Positions 7,503 to 17,303 of a stretch of 53,016 bases of DNA are shown here, piece after piece (the first letter of the stretch is position 1; the number at the start of each line of letters is the position of its first letter). Below the pieces are notes generated by a model. That model ran no database searches. It was not told the DNA's origin and saw nothing but the letters and a program-made list of their open reading frames with translations. Location of the stretch: NCBI RefSeq assembly GCF_021608135.1, contig NZ_JAKIHL010000018.1:1-53016 (forward strand). The letters are read 5' to 3'. This DNA comes from Microaerobacter geothermalis. Lineage in GTDB: Bacteria > Bacillota > Bacilli > DSM-22679. Both the position numbers and the translations under genes were made by a program.

Positions 7503-9749
7503 ATGAATGAAAGTGTCAAGGGCCAAATAATCCATGAAATATTTCACAATGAGGAGAATTGGTACACCATTACTAAAGTTAAGGTTCTAGAAACCTCCAC
7601 TCCCATTGAGGATAAAGAAATTGTTGTTGTTGGCACTTTTCCTTCTGTCTATCCCGAAGATGTTTTTATCTTTACCGGTTATTGGAAGGATCATCCCAGG
7701 TTTGGCCGGCAATTTCATGCGGAAAGCTATGAGAAGGATTGGCCAAAAACCAGGGAAGGAATCATCAAGTATTTATCCAGCGATTTATTTCATGGGGTAG
7801 GGAAAAAGACGGCGGAAAAAATCGTTGACCACTTGGGGGAAAATGCTTTAACCGTCATCGCAGAAAATCCCGATTCACTTCATGAGATTCCCGGCATGCA
7901 TCCTTCCCGTGCCAATGAGATATATCAGGTGATTATTGAGCATAAGGCCCTGGAACAGGCGATGGTTTTTCTTTATCGCTTTGGTATTGGTCCCAATCTG
8001 GCAGTCCGGATATATCAAGTATATTTGCAGGATACGTTGAGGATTCTTCAGGAGAATCCCTATCAGCTGATTGAAGACGTTCAAGGGATTGGCTTTAAAA
8101 GGGCCGATGAAATTGGACGGGGAGTAGGTATAGGAGCAGATTCTCCGCAAAGGTTAAAGGCAGCTATTTACCATTTGCTCAGTGAAGCCGCCCATGGTAG
8201 CGGTCATGTTTATCTTCCTCAAGATGTTTTGATTGAAAAATCCATTCAGCTTCTTTATGAAATTAATAATAGCTATCTTTTTGAGACATCACAGGTGGAA
8301 ACTGGTCTGCTTCAATTAATTGAAGAGGGTAAAGTGGTCTTGGATGAAGAGAGGTGTTACCTACCTTCCCTTTATTATGCCGAGGTTGGTTTTGCCAGAA
8401 AGGTGTTGGATTTGTTACAAACGAAATTGGAGAGCAACCTATCAATGGCTGAGTTTTTCCAGGGTTTAGGAGAAGTGGAGGAACAGTTGGGAATCGAATT
8501 TGCTCCTACTCAAAGGGAAGCCATTGAAAAGGCAATGACCACACCGTTTATGATCTTAACCGGAGGTCCCGGTACGGGAAAAACAACGGTGATCAAAGGA
8601 ATATGTCATTTGTTTTCCATTATACAGCAAATTTCCATCAACCCGGAGGACTACAGGGATCCTGAAGGAGATCCTTTCCCAATTTTGCTGGTGGCACCTA
8701 CGGGAAGAGCTGCAAAACGGATGTCTGAAGCAACAGGACTTCCTGCGATGACCATCCACCGTCTTTTAGGGTGGAAAGGGGATTTTTTTGAGCGGGACGG
8801 GGATCACCCCATTGATGGAAAACTGTTAATTGTGGACGAGTCTTCCATGATGGATATGTGGTTGGCCAATCAATTATTTCGAAGTATTCCGGAGGGGATG
8901 CGGGTCATATTAGTGGGGGATGCAGACCAGCTTCCTTCCGTAGGCCCGGGGAATGTGTTGCACGACTTGATTCGTTCAGGACAGGTTCCCGTCATCCAAT
9001 TAACGGATATTTATCGTCAGGCTGAAGGTTCATCCATCATTGAACTTGCCCATTACATTGGAAAAGGAGAAATTCCTCCTGATTTGGAATATCCAAAGAA
9101 AGACCGTCGTTTTTTTTCATGTACTCCATCAGAGACCGTTGAGTTAATTAAGCGGGTTTGCCAGGGAGCCATTGAGAAGGGATATGCTGTCCGAGATATT
9201 CAAGTTTTAGCTCCTATGTACAAGGGAAAAGCCGGTATTAATGAATTAAATAAAGAATTGCAGGAATTATTTAATCCCCATTCTGGGAAAAAGAGGGAAA
9301 TCACATATGGAGAGACGACTTTTCGGGTGGGAGACAAAGTATTGCAATTATCCAACAATCCCGACCAGCATGTGTTTAACGGTGATATTGGAGAAGTGAT
9401 GGCCGTTATTACTCCTGAGGAATCCAATGAAAAGGAACCGATGCTTGTTGTTCATTTTGACGGATTGGAAGTTATTTATGGCAGAAGTCAGCTTCATCAA
9501 CTAACGTTAGCCTATTGTTGTTCGATACATAAGTCCCAGGGAAGTGAATTCCCCATCGTCGTGATTCCCGTTCTGTTAAGTTATTATCGGATGTTGAGAA
9601 GAAAATTGATTTATACAGCTGTCACCCGTGGAAAAACATATCTTATCCTGTGTGGACAAAGGGAAGCCTTGGAAAAAGCAGTGAAGGAATCTGGAGAAGA
9701 ATTGAGATACTCCTTTTTGATACAACGCTTACACCAAATGCCTGATTAA
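7503..9749 (+). CDS. recD2: RecD2 ATP-dependent 5'-3' DNA helicase
   Basis: A 748-residue SF1B helicase of the RecBC-independent RecD2 type. The N-terminal OB-like region and tandem helix-hairpin-helix motifs (GVGKKTAEKIVDHLG; IPGMHPSRANEI; VQGIGFKRADEIG) are the RecD2 hallmark. Walker A GGPGTGKTT is near residue 354. Also visible are VDESSMMD (motif II), GDADQLPSVGPG (motif III) and the C-terminal SIHKSQGSEFP...YTAVTRGK (motifs V/VI). It acts in replication fork maintenance and mismatch repair in B. subtilis. It corresponds to yrrC and precedes yrrD as in B. subtilis. Confidence 0.95.
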   Translation: MNESVKGQIIHEIFHNEENWYTITKVKVLETSTPIEDKEIVVVGTFPSVYPEDVFIFTGYWKDHPRFGRQFHAESYEKDWPKTREGIIKYLSSDLFHGVGKKTAEKIVDHLGENALTVIAENPDSLHEIPGMHPSRANEIYQVIIEHKALEQAMVFLYRFGIGPNLAVRIYQVYLQDTLRILQENPYQLIEDVQGIGFKRADEIGRGVGIGADSPQRLKAAIYHLLSEAAHGSGHVYLPQDVLIEKSIQLLYEINNSYLFETSQVETGLLQLIEEGKVVLDEERCYLPSLYYAEVGFARKVLDLLQTKLESNLSMAEFFQGLGEVEEQLGIEFAPTQREAIEKAMTTPFMILTGGPGTGKTTVIKGICHLFSIIQQISINPEDYRDPEGDPFPILLVAPTGRAAKRMSEATGLPAMTIHRLLGWKGDFFERDGDHPIDGKLLIVDESSMMDMWLANQLFRSIPEGMRVILVGDADQLPSVGPGNVLHDLIRSGQVPVIQLTDIYRQAEGSSIIELAHYIGKGEIPPDLEYPKKDRRFFSCTPSETVELIKRVCQGAIEKGYAVRDIQVLAPMYKGKAGINELNKELQELFNPHSGKKREITYGETTFRVGDKVLQLSNNPDQHVFNGDIGEVMAVITPEESNEKEPMLVVHFDGLEVIYGRSQLHQLTLAYCCSIHKSQGSEFPIVVIPVLLSYYRMLRRKLIYTAVTRGKTYLILCGQREALEKAVKESGEELRYSFLIQRLHQMPD

Positions 9750-9798
9750 TTCTCCCTCTTTCCTAGAATACTAAGGATAGCGGAAGGAGGGTTTTTCC

Positions 9799-10287
9799 TT
9801 GCGCAAAGCCGAAGAAATCGTGGGTCTTCCGGTAATCAATCGTGAGACAGGTCAGCAACTTGGTGTTGTTCGGGATATTTATTTTGACGAAAAATGGACG
9901 ATCCGGGGAGTAGCGATGGAAACAAAAACCTTCATTAGAAGGAATCGCTTTATCCCGTCTGAACAAATTGGGGCAATTGGGGAAGATTGTCTGGTTGTGG
10001 AAAATGAAGACCAGATAAAACCCATGGATTATGCCACCGGGTTTCACTCCATTTTTACCGGGAAAAAGAAGTTAAAAGGAATACCTGCGATCTTAGGAAC
10101 CGGGATGGAACTGGGACTTGTGGAAGATGTTTACTTTATGGAAGAAATGGGCACAATTATAGGGTACGAATTGTCAGATGGATTGATATCTGATTTGACT
10201 GAAGGCCGGAGAGTAATAAAACGTCCCCGGCATGTGATGTTTGGGGACGATGCACTCGTGGTGGAACAAGAGAAGGATTCTTATTGA
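9799..10287 (+). CDS. yrrD: PRC-barrel domain protein (YrrD-like)
   Basis: A 162-residue protein with two PRC-barrel repeats: residues about 3-75 (GLPVINRETGQQLGVVRDIYFDE) and about 90-155 (PAILGTGMELGLVEDVYFMEEMGTIIGYELSDG). The domain mediates protein or RNA contacts; the function of YrrD is unknown. Translation begins at TTG 9799 behind GGAAGGAGGG. It starts the short yrrD-yrzR-yrzQ-yrrI run between recD2 and alaS. Confidence 0.85.
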   Translation: MRKAEEIVGLPVINRETGQQLGVVRDIYFDEKWTIRGVAMETKTFIRRNRFIPSEQIGAIGEDCLVVENEDQIKPMDYATGFHSIFTGKKKLKGIPAILGTGMELGLVEDVYFMEEMGTIIGYELSDGLISDLTEGRRVIKRPRHVMFGDDALVVEQEKDSY

Positions 10288-10301
10288 TGGAGGTTCGCGG
10301 C

Positions 10302-10505
10302 ATGGTTTTGTATTGCCCCAATTGTAAAGGAAAGGATATTGGCAAAATAGGAACTCACCAATATTATTGCTGGACCTGTTTTATTGAATTTAGCTTAGTT
10401 GGTGATGAGGTCAATGTTTTTCAGGTGGAAGAAGATGGAAGTCTTAGTTCCCTAAATGATCTCTTTGCCGATGACAATGGGAAGGTCACTTACAATCAAC
10501 TGTAA
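10302..10505 (+). CDS. Small zinc-ribbon protein (YrzR-like position)
   Basis: A 67-residue protein starting MVLYCPNCKGKDIGKIG and containing YYCWTC. The two CxxC pairs 18 residues apart form a zinc ribbon. The start at ATG 10302 has GGAGG 9 bp upstream; the earlier in-frame TTG 10284 overlaps yrrD. It lies where yrzR sits in B. subtilis. The function is unknown; a role as a small nucleic-acid- or protein-binding zinc protein is inference. Confidence 0.75.
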   Translation: MVLYCPNCKGKDIGKIGTHQYYCWTCFIEFSLVGDEVNVFQVEEDGSLSSLNDLFADDNGKVTYNQL

Positions 10506-10518
10506 GGGGGGACTTACC

Positions 10519-10707
10519 TTGTTAAATCGTGGTTGGTTCGGAACCATATTAACAGGTGGCGTTCTGGCTCTTATTACCGGAATAGTCGTAAAGCGCCGCA
10601 ATATGAGGACGAATTTCTTCACCCGTAATTTGGGACAAATGTTACCGTTTTTGATGATGACAAGACAACGGCTGGGGAGAGTAATGGCAAAAATCGGTAG
10701 ATCATAA
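10519..10707 (+). CDS. Small membrane-anchored protein (YrzQ-like position)
   Basis: A 62-residue basic protein starting at TTG 10519 behind AAGGGGGG. Residues about 5-24 (WFGTILTGGVLALITGIVV) form one glycine-rich membrane segment; the rest is positively charged (R/K-rich) and probably cytoplasmic. Position between the zinc-ribbon gene and yrrI matches yrzQ of B. subtilis. No function is known. Confidence 0.7.
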   Translation: MLNRGWFGTILTGGVLALITGIVVKRRNMRTNFFTRNLGQMLPFLMMTRQRLGRVMAKIGRS

Positions 10708-10710
10708 TCT

Positions 10711-10754
10711 TGTTGCCCTTTGAACCGGATACGGTTTAAAGGGCTTATTTTTCA
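10711..10754 (+). terminator. Intrinsic terminator after the yrrD-yrzQ run
   Basis: GCCCTTTGAACCG and CGGTTTAAAGGGC pair into a strong stem with a short loop, followed by TTATTTTT. It separates the PRC-barrel operon from the AI-2E-family gene. Confidence 0.8.
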
Positions 10755-10796
10755 GATCATTGAATGCATGAAGAGGACAAAGGATGGATAAGTAGG

Positions 10797-11861
10797 ATGG
10801 AGAGATTTCTGAAGGAAAAATGGATCCTCTTTTTGATATATACGATTCTCATCTTAATCATTCTCTATTTTCTGATGCAGGTACAAGATATATTGATTTT
10901 TGTATGGGAATTTATTAAAAAGATGGTGGTTCCATTTTTTGCAGCTCTTATTATTTCTTATTTGTTATATCCCATTGTTGAAATGATCTATCGAAGGGGA
11001 GTCCCCCGGGCAATAGCTGTATTACTCATCTATGTCATTTTTCTTCTTCTTTTTATTGTTGTTTTATTGAATACGATTCCAGCCTTTTGGGGACAGTTTA
11101 AAGAACTGGTTTCTACCCTTCCACAGTTAGCTATTCAATATCAGAATTTTATTCATTCCTGGAGTCGAAATATTTATGCTCTTCCTGAGGGAATCCAAAT
11201 GGGTTTAATTCAGGCTTTTTCCCAATTAGAGATAAAATTGGGGCAAATGGTTACTCATGTTGTGGACGGCGCTGGTAATTTTTTAGAGAAATTTTTTACC
11301 ATACTCATTCTTCCGTTTCTTGTTTTTTATATTGTGAAAGATATGGGAAAGATCCAGAAAAATTTTTACTTCTTATTTCCATCAAGACATCGAAAAAAAT
11401 TGGCCAGGATGCTACGGGATATAGATGACGCCCTGGGTCAGTACATAAGGGGTCAGTTGATTGTTTGTTTTTTCGTTGGCATTCTCTCCTATATTGGCTA
11501 TAAATTAATAGGACTGCCATATCCTATTTTTCTTTCGTTTATCGTAGGATTAACCAACATTATTCCCTTTTTTGGTCCCATTTTGGGTGCAGCTCCTGCC
11601 ATTTTTATCGGATTAACCATTTCTGTCAAAATGATGCTTTTGGTTCTTGCCGTCAATTTTATCATTCAAATGATTGAGGGGAATATCATATCTCCTCAGG
11701 TGATGGGTAAACAGCTACATATCCATCCATTAACGATTATTGCAGCTCTTCTTGTAGGCGGTGAAATGGGGGGAGTCATTGGATTAATATTAGCGGTTCC
11801 CATATTTGTGGTATCAAAGGTAATTGTCCAACACCTTTTTATCCATGTCGTGAAACGTTGA
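10797..11861 (+). CDS. yrrI: AI-2E family transporter (YrrI-like)
   Basis: A polytopic membrane protein of about 354 residues from the AI-2E/PerM permease family, with about seven hydrophobic segments. The family core is visible as LRDIDDALGQYIRGQLIVC, then GLTNIIPFFGPILGAAPA and the ...NIISPQVMGKQLHIHP motif. The substrate is unknown; members have been linked to autoinducer export or Na+/H+ antiport. The start is uncertain: ATG 10797 has AAAGGA about 12 bp upstream, while the longer ATG 10764 has no ribosome binding site and lies in the preceding terminator's shadow. The gene is directly before the alaS T-box, as in B. subtilis. Confidence 0.85.
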   Translation: MERFLKEKWILFLIYTILILIILYFLMQVQDILIFVWEFIKKMVVPFFAALIISYLLYPIVEMIYRRGVPRAIAVLLIYVIFLLLFIVVLLNTIPAFWGQFKELVSTLPQLAIQYQNFIHSWSRNIYALPEGIQMGLIQAFSQLEIKLGQMVTHVVDGAGNFLEKFFTILILPFLVFYIVKDMGKIQKNFYFLFPSRHRKKLARMLRDIDDALGQYIRGQLIVCFFVGILSYIGYKLIGLPYPIFLSFIVGLTNIIPFFGPILGAAPAIFIGLTISVKMMLLVLAVNFIIQMIEGNIISPQVMGKQLHIHPLTIIAALLVGGEMGGVIGLILAVPIFVVSKVIVQHLFIHVVKR

Positions 11862-11879
11862 CAGGAACGAAGGCTGTAT

Positions 11880-12198
11880 ATATAATATGGAACATAATGA
11901 AGATTGAAATCGATGAGGGAACGAGTACATCAACATTTTTCACCCAGAGAGGAAATCCTTGGCTGAAAGATTTCTGTAGAATGATGATGGAAGGCTACTC
12001 CCGAGTGCAGGCAAACCCTGCCGGATTAACCCGTTATCGTGATAAGCGACCAGGAAAGAAGGATAAAACAGACTAATAATATCAAAATCGACTTTTTCGC
12101 CGATATGAACCAGTCTGACCTCTTACTTCTGTCTTGGTAAGCAGGGTGGTACCGCGAAAGTAAAACTTTCGTCCCTGAGGGGGATGGAAGTTTTTTTA
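11880..12198 (+). promoter_or_regulatory. T-box leader controlling alaS
   Basis: The hallmark AGGGTGGTACCGCG at 12143-12156 is the T-box that pairs with the uncharged tRNA acceptor end. The stretch from about 11890 to 12030 forms Stem I, with GAACGAGTAC on its 5' side. A GCT alanine codon at 11994-11996 in GAAGGCTACTC is a plausible specifier. A terminator stem (AACTTTCGTCCC / GGGGATGGAAGTT, about 12162-12192) with seven T residues follows. Uncharged tRNA-Ala would favour the antiterminator and turn on alaS. The small reading frame across this leader (11858-12076) is not a gene. Confidence 0.92.
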
Positions 12199-12232
12199 TT
12201 TGGAAAAAATAGGTGATATGGAGGTAGGAGAA

Positions 12233-14881
12233 ATGAAACATTTAACGTCTGCAGAAATCAGACAAAAATTTTTGGATTTTTTTGTGGAAAAGGGTCATTC
12301 CATTGAACCCAGTGCTTCCTTAATTCCAGTGGATGATCCATCTCTATTGTGGATTAATTCTGGGGTGGCCACTTTAAAAAAATATTTTGACGGTCGGTTG
12401 ATCCCTGATAATCCCAGAATTTGTAATGCTCAAAAATCAATTCGCACCAATGATATTGAAAATGTGGGAAAAACCGCCAGACACCACACCTTCTTCGAAA
12501 TGTTAGGCAATTTTTCCATAGGCGATTATTTTAAGGAAGAAGCAATTTTGTGGGCATGGGAATTTTTAACGGACCCCAAATGGATTGGATTTGATCCGGA
12601 CAAGTTATACGTAACCATTCATCCGGAAGATGATGAAGCATTCACCATTTGGCATGAAAGGGTGGGGCTTTCGAAAGATCGGATTTATCGCTTGGAAGGA
12701 AACTTCTGGGATATTGGGGAAGGACCAAGCGGCCCCAATTCCGAGATTTTTTACGACAGGGGACCTGGCTTTGGCAATGATCCCAATGATCCCGAATTAT
12801 ATCCAGGGGGAGAGAATGAAAGGTATTTGGAAATTTGGAATCTGGTTTTCTCTCAATTTAATCATAATCCGGATGGCACTTATACTCCACTTCCAAAGAA
12901 AAATATTGATACCGGAATGGGATTGGAGAGAATGGCATCCATTTTGCAGAATGGAGAAACCAACTTTGATACCGATTTGTTCCTTCCCATCATTAAAGCC
13001 ACATGTGAACTGGCTGGTATTGATTATCGGCAAAAGAAAGAATGGGATGTTGCTTTGAGGGTGATTGCCGACCATTCGCGAATGGTTACTTTTGCAGTAG
13101 GTGACGGTGCCCTTCCTTCCAATGAAGGAAGGGGTTATGTCATCCGCCGGTTACTTCGACGTGCATCCCGCTACGGAAAAGTGATTGGCATTGATAAACC
13201 TTTTCTCTATCAATTGGCTCCCGTTGTTGGTGAAATCATGAAGGATTACTATCCCGAAGTGTTGGGGAAAGCGGATTTTATTCAACGGGTGATCAAAAAT
13301 GAAGAAGAAAGATTCCACGAAACCTTAACGGAGGGGATGGCAATTCTTGAAGAGATGATTTTAAATACCAAAAAAGAAGGCCGTAAAACCCTGTCAGGAC
13401 CGGACGCTTTCAAACTATATGATACTTTCGGATTCCCTTTGGATTTAACAGAAGATTACTGTATGGAACACGGCCTTGACGTTGACCACCAAGGATTTGA
13501 AGCTGCCATGGAAGAACAGCGGATGAGAGCCAGAATGGCTAGACAGGAAGTGGACAGTATGCAGGTTCAAGGAGGAGTTCTTGGAGAAATCAAGGATAAA
13601 AGTGAGTTTGTCGGTTATGATGAACTGGTAACTATGGCTAAAGTGATTGCCATTGTTCATCAAGACCAACTGGTAGATATGATTTCCGAGGGAGAAGCCT
13701 GCCAGGTAATATTAGATCGGACGCCCTTCTACGCCGAGAGCGGAGGACAGGTTGCAGACAAAGGTTATTTGACTTCGGGCAGGACCCAGGTCCAGGTTGA
13801 GGATGTCCAAAAGGGTCCAAACGGACAGCATATTCATCAAGTGGTGATCAAAGAAGGAACCTTGAAAAAAGGGGATACCGTGGAGGCGGTCGTCAGACGG
13901 GATTCACGCACCGATATCATTAAAAACCATACGGCCACACATTTACTTCATCAGGCACTTAAAGACGTTCTGGGTGATCATGTAAATCAGGCCGGATCTC
14001 TTGTTGCCCCTGACCGTCTGCGCTTTGACTTTACCCATTTTGGTGGAATGACGGAAGATGAAATACAAAAGATTGAGTCCATCATCAATGAACAGATTTG
14101 GAGAAACTTAAATGTAGAAGCGATGTTCAAAACCTTGGATGAAGCAAAGACCATGGGAGCCATGGCACTGTTTGGCGAAAAGTATGGTGAAATTGTTCGT
14201 GTCATTAAGGTAGGGGATTACAGTTTGGAATTATGTGGTGGATGTCATGTGAGGAACACTGCGGAAATCGGTTTGTTTAAAATTCTCTCGGAAACGGGAA
14301 TTGGGGCAGGAATCAGAAGGATTGAAGCAGTAACAGGAAGACAAGCCTTTCATTACTTGAATCAACAGGTGGAAACTTTAAAGGAAATTGCGGATAAAGT
14401 TAAAGCGAATCTTCCTGATGTATCCAAGCGTGTTTCCGGCCTTTTGGAGCAAATGAAAGAACTCCAGAGGGAAAACGAATCCCTAAAGGGTAAGTTAAGC
14501 CATATGGAAGCATCCTCCCTTCTTGAACAAATCCAGGAGGAGAATGGGGTTAAATTTATAGCCGCCAAGGTGGCGGCCGCCGACATGGATAACCTGCGAA
14601 ACATGGTGGATGATTTGAAATCGAAACTTCCCAGTGGGGTTATTGTCCTTTCATCCATTCAAGGGAATAGAGTAAATATTGTGACCGGAGTTTCGCCAGA
14701 CTTGGTGAAACAAGGATATCATGCTGGAAAACTGGTGAAGGAAGTCGCTGCCTGCTGCGGAGGCGGTGGAGGTGGACGTCCGGATATGGCCCAGGCTGGA
14801 GGAAAAAATCCAAATAAATTGGATGAAGCTCTTGATATGGTAAGGGAATTTATTAGGGAAAAAAGAGGAATTTCTAATTAA
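12233..14881 (+). CDS. alaS: Alanyl-tRNA synthetase
   Basis: An 882-residue class II synthetase that charges tRNA-Ala and clears mischarged Ser/Gly. The N-terminal catalytic domain shows [17 protein letters not shown] and [18 protein letters not shown] (motif 1/2 region). The editing domain has [11 protein letters not shown] and CGGCHV zinc ligands. The DHHA1/C-Ala tail has the glycine-rich [17 protein letters not shown]. The start at 12233 is preceded by GGAGGTAGGAG. It is controlled by the T-box upstream. Confidence 0.97.
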   Translation: MKHLTSAEIRQKFLDFFVEKGHSIEPSASLIPVDDPSLLWINSGVATLKKYFDGRLIPDNPRICNAQKSIRTNDIENVGKTARHHTFFEMLGNFSIGDYFKEEAILWAWEFLTDPKWIGFDPDKLYVTIHPEDDEAFTIWHERVGLSKDRIYRLEGNFWDIGEGPSGPNSEIFYDRGPGFGNDPNDPELYPGGENERYLEIWNLVFSQFNHNPDGTYTPLPKKNIDTGMGLERMASILQNGETNFDTDLFLPIIKATCELAGIDYRQKKEWDVALRVIADHSRMVTFAVGDGALPSNEGRGYVIRRLLRRASRYGKVIGIDKPFLYQLAPVVGEIMKDYYPEVLGKADFIQRVIKNEEERFHETLTEGMAILEEMILNTKKEGRKTLSGPDAFKLYDTFGFPLDLTEDYCMEHGLDVDHQGFEAAMEEQRMRARMARQEVDSMQVQGGVLGEIKDKSEFVGYDELVTMAKVIAIVHQDQLVDMISEGEACQVILDRTPFYAESGGQVADKGYLTSGRTQVQVEDVQKGPNGQHIHQVVIKEGTLKKGDTVEAVVRRDSRTDIIKNHTATHLLHQALKDVLGDHVNQAGSLVAPDRLRFDFTHFGGMTEDEIQKIESIINEQIWRNLNVEAMFKTLDEAKTMGAMALFGEKYGEIVRVIKVGDYSLELCGGCHVRNTAEIGLFKILSETGIGAGIRRIEAVTGRQAFHYLNQQVETLKEIADKVKANLPDVSKRVSGLLEQMKELQRENESLKGKLSHMEASSLLEQIQEENGVKFIAAKVAAADMDNLRNMVDDLKSKLPSGVIVLSSIQGNRVNIVTGVSPDLVKQGYHAGKLVKEVAACCGGGGGGRPDMAQAGGKNPNKLDEALDMVREFIREKRGISN

Positions 14882-14933
14882 AAAGAGAAGTAAGTTAGGA
14901 AAGAAAGAATCAAGGGGAGTGAGGTGTGAAAGG

Positions 14934-15197
14934 ATGAGTTCTATGGATAAAACCGTGAAATTTAACGTGAAGGGCGAATGGGTGGATACTTCTCCCAAAG
15001 AGGTTTTGTTTCAAGTGTATCAGGCTTTGGAGGAAAAAGGATACAATCCGATTAATCAAATCGTTGGGTATTTATTATCTGGAGATCCTGCGTATATTCC
15101 CAGACATAACAATGCTCGTACCTTGATTCGGAGATTGGAAAGGGATGAACTCATCGAAGAACTGGTCAAGTCCTATCTGGCCCAGCACCGCAGCTGA
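14934..15197 (+). CDS. ireB: IreB family regulatory phosphoprotein (UPF0297, YrzL)
   Basis: An 87-residue protein of the UPF0297/IreB family: [47 protein letters not shown] and [17 protein letters not shown] are the conserved runs. In enterococci IreB is a phosphorylated target of the IreK Ser/Thr kinase. It is followed by ruvX and a DUF1292 gene, the invariant Firmicutes order. The chosen ATG 14934 has AAAGG just upstream. Confidence 0.93.
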   Translation: MSSMDKTVKFNVKGEWVDTSPKEVLFQVYQALEEKGYNPINQIVGYLLSGDPAYIPRHNNARTLIRRLERDELIEELVKSYLAQHRS

Positions 15198-15235
15198 ATC
15201 CTTGATTGATTGAATGCATATAGGAAGGTGAATCT

Positions 15236-15652
15236 GTGCGTCTTTTAGGATTGGATATTGGGGATAAAACCATTGGAGTAGCGGTAAGTGATGAATTGGG
15301 GTGGACGGCCCAGGGAATTGAAGTGATCCGCAGGAAGTCGGAAAAGGAGGATCTTCTTCATTTGCAACAAATCATTGACTCCTACCATGTTTCACAAATT
15401 GTGGTGGGACTACCAAAAAATATGAACGGAACGATTGGGCCCCGCGGGGAATTATGTATGCAGTTTGCTGACAAACTAAAAGAAACCACGTCGCTTCCCG
15501 TTCATCTTTGGGATGAAAGATTAACCACGATGGCTGCGGAACGAACCCTTATTTCTGCAGATGTCAGCCGAAAGAAAAGGAAACAAGTAATTGATAAAAT
15601 GGCAGCGGTACTTATTTTACAAAGTTATCTGAATGCCAGAAGGGGGAATTGA
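15236..15652 (+). CDS. ruvX: Holliday junction resolvase-like protein RuvX (YqgF/YrrK)
   Basis: A 138-residue RNase H-fold nuclease. [20 protein letters not shown] carries the first catalytic Asp, [16 protein letters not shown] the substrate loop, and [15 protein letters not shown] the Glu/Asp residues. YqgF homologues are implicated in 16S rRNA 5' end processing and possibly Holliday junction resolution. Translation starts at GTG 15236 (upstream GGAAGGTG). Its stop codon is 3 bp before the next start. Confidence 0.93.
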   Translation: MRLLGLDIGDKTIGVAVSDELGWTAQGIEVIRRKSEKEDLLHLQQIIDSYHVSQIVVGLPKNMNGTIGPRGELCMQFADKLKETTSLPVHLWDERLTTMAAERTLISADVSRKKRKQVIDKMAAVLILQSYLNARRGN

Positions 15653-15654
15653 AA

Positions 15655-15939
15655 ATGTCCGAACAACCCATTGATGTGGGTGAAGTGATTACTTTAACGG
15701 ATGAGCAGTCAGGAGATGAAAGGGATTTTCAGGTATATTATCAATTTGATATGGAGGGAAGATCCTATTTGGTTCTTGTTCCCCAAGATCAAGTGGATAA
15801 TAACGAGGAAGAATATGAAGTCCATATTTTCCGTTATGATGGTTCTGATGTTCTGGAAGCCATCGAGGACGAAGAGGAATGGAATATGGTCAGCGAAACT
15901 TTTAATACTCTAATGGAAGAAGTACAGGAAGGGTATTAA
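15655..15939 (+). CDS. yrzB: DUF1292 acidic protein (YrzB)
   Basis: A 94-residue strongly acidic protein: GEVITLTDEQSGDERDF...QFDMEGRSYLVLVPQD...EYEVHIFRYDGSDVLEAIEDEEEW, the DUF1292 pattern. Function is unknown, yet it is almost always coupled to ireB-ruvX. AGGGGG lies 8 bp before ATG 15655; an in-frame TTG at 15649 overlaps the ruvX stop. Confidence 0.92.
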   Translation: MSEQPIDVGEVITLTDEQSGDERDFQVYYQFDMEGRSYLVLVPQDQVDNNEEEYEVHIFRYDGSDVLEAIEDEEEWNMVSETFNTLMEEVQEGY

Positions 15940-15952
15940 GTGCCAATTGTTC

Positions 15953-16148
15953 GCCCGATGGCTAACCGCCACTAAGTCTCTCGCTTCTTGATTAGAGAAG
16001 TGGAACTAAAGAATTTACACGTCCGCAAGTCGAGTTCGGCGAAGAAGTTTTTAAAGTCCGCTTCGAGGCTAAAGAACGCAAATCTTTAGTTCCTCTCATA
16101 TAGAGGTAGTGGCGCTATGCCCTTGGATAAGTTCAACTAAACTTCAGA
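15953..16148. repeat. Dispersed repeat family 2, interrupted by family 1
   Basis: The left part GATGGCTAACCGCCACTAAG (15957-15976) and the right part AGTGGCGCTATGCCC... plus AAGTTCAACTAAACTTCAG (about 16108-16142) match, in order, a second intergenic repeat also present in reverse orientation at 17342-17460. ACCGCCACT and AGTGGCG pair with each other. A family 1 element sits at the loop of this hairpin (16002-16093). The stretch is non-coding. Confidence 0.7.
16002..16093 (+). repeat. Dispersed repeat family 1, copy B (short, both ends present)
   Basis: A 92-bp element beginning GGAACTAAAGAATTTAC and ending AAATCTTTAGTTCC, its inverted complement. The interior repeats the family core ACGTCCGCAAGTCGAGTTCG...TTAAAGTCCGCTTCG. 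It lies inside a family 2 element. The size and terminal inverted repeats are MITE-like. Confidence 0.75.
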
Positions 16149-16160
16149 TGTCATAGTAAT

Positions 16161-16191
16161 AAGGATGGGGTCGTATCTCCATCTTTTTTTC
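16161..16191 (+). terminator. Intrinsic terminator before mltG
   Basis: GGATGGGG and CTCCATC form a short stem around TCGTAT, followed by seven T residues. It closes the alaS-yrzB transcript after the nested repeats. Confidence 0.65.
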
Positions 16192-16237
16192 TTGTCTGCA
16201 GATTGTGTATAATGGACAGGATGAGAGGAGGAGGAGT

Positions 16238-17293
16238 ATGGCTGAAGAGAAATCCTCACCTATAAAAAGGGGTCTATCCTTTATCTTTGTATTGGTGGTT
16301 ATCATTGTGATTGGACTAGGCGGGGGAGCTTACTATGTTTACAACAATTTGCAGCCAGTTGACAGAGGGGAACCTATTCTTGTAACGATTCCCAAAGGAG
16401 CTGCTTCTTCAGATATAGGACAAATCCTATATAATCATGGATTGATTCGAAATGCTCTTGTTTTTAAATATTACATTAGAATGAAGGGCGTGGATAATCA
16501 ACTACAAGCTGGACAATATCAATTTACCCCTGGAGAGTCGATGGATGATCTAATTAGAAAATTGAAGAATGGAGACATCTATGTGGAAACCATCACCTTT
16601 ACGATTCCTGAGGGATTAAAGGTGGATGAGATTGCCGATTTATTGGCAAACAAGGGACTTGTGAACCGGGAGAAGTTTTTGGAATTGGTGAATACGGGTT
16701 CCTTTGATTATGAATTTATCAATAATATTCCAAAGAATAAAAACAGAAAATACCGTTTGGAAGGATATCTTTTCCCTGAGACCTATGAGTTGGAAAAAGG
16801 AGCTACGGAATACGACATCATCAACCGGATGCTGGCCCAGTTTGAAAAGGAATTTAAACCTGAATGGCTAGAAGAACTTAAAAAACGGAAGATAACCCTT
16901 GACGAGGCTGTTACCTTGTCTTCCATTGTGGAACGGGAAGTGAAAGTAGATAAAGAAAGGGAACGTGTCGCTGGGCTATTTTTTAACCGCTTAGAAATTG
17001 GCATGGCCCTTCAGTCTGATGCAACGGTACAATATGCACTGGGAAAACAAAAAGAAATTGTAACCTATGCGGATTTAGAAATTGATAGTTTGTACAATAC
17101 GTATAAGTATCCTGGTTTGCCCCCGGGCCCCATTTCCTCTCCCGGCAGGAATTCATTAAAGGCAGTCGTTTATCCCGAAAAAAACGATTTCTTATACTTT
17201 GTCACCAAAAAAGATGGTAGCGGTGAACATTATTTTGCCAAAACCTTTGCCGAGCATCGCAAAAATATTGCAAAGAGTAAAGAGGAACAATAA
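16238..17293 (+). CDS. mltG: Endolytic transglycosylase MltG (YrrL)
   Basis: A 351-residue YceG/MltG-family enzyme that cleaves nascent glycan strands next to the membrane. One N-terminal membrane segment (residues about 12-35, LSFIFVLVVIIVIGLGGGAYYVY) anchors it. A LysM-like stretch (PVDRGEPILVTIPKGAASSDIGQIL) follows. The catalytic core has LEGYLFPETYEL, SSIVEREVKVDKERERVAGLFFNRL with the catalytic Glu, and NTYKYPGLPPGPISSPG. The start at 16238 has GAGGAGGAGG upstream. It is yrrL in the conserved order. Confidence 0.95.
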   Translation: MAEEKSSPIKRGLSFIFVLVVIIVIGLGGGAYYVYNNLQPVDRGEPILVTIPKGAASSDIGQILYNHGLIRNALVFKYYIRMKGVDNQLQAGQYQFTPGESMDDLIRKLKNGDIYVETITFTIPEGLKVDEIADLLANKGLVNREKFLELVNTGSFDYEFINNIPKNKNRKYRLEGYLFPETYELEKGATEYDIINRMLAQFEKEFKPEWLEELKKRKITLDEAVTLSSIVEREVKVDKERERVAGLFFNRLEIGMALQSDATVQYALGKQKEIVTYADLEIDSLYNTYKYPGLPPGPISSPGRNSLKAVVYPEKNDFLYFVTKKDGSGEHYFAKTFAEHRKNIAKSKEEQ

Positions 17294-17303
17294 ATATATG
17301 GAC

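Noticed and set aside
11858-12076. A 72-codon reading frame before alaS
   Set aside because: It runs through Stem I of the T-box leader and resembles no protein.
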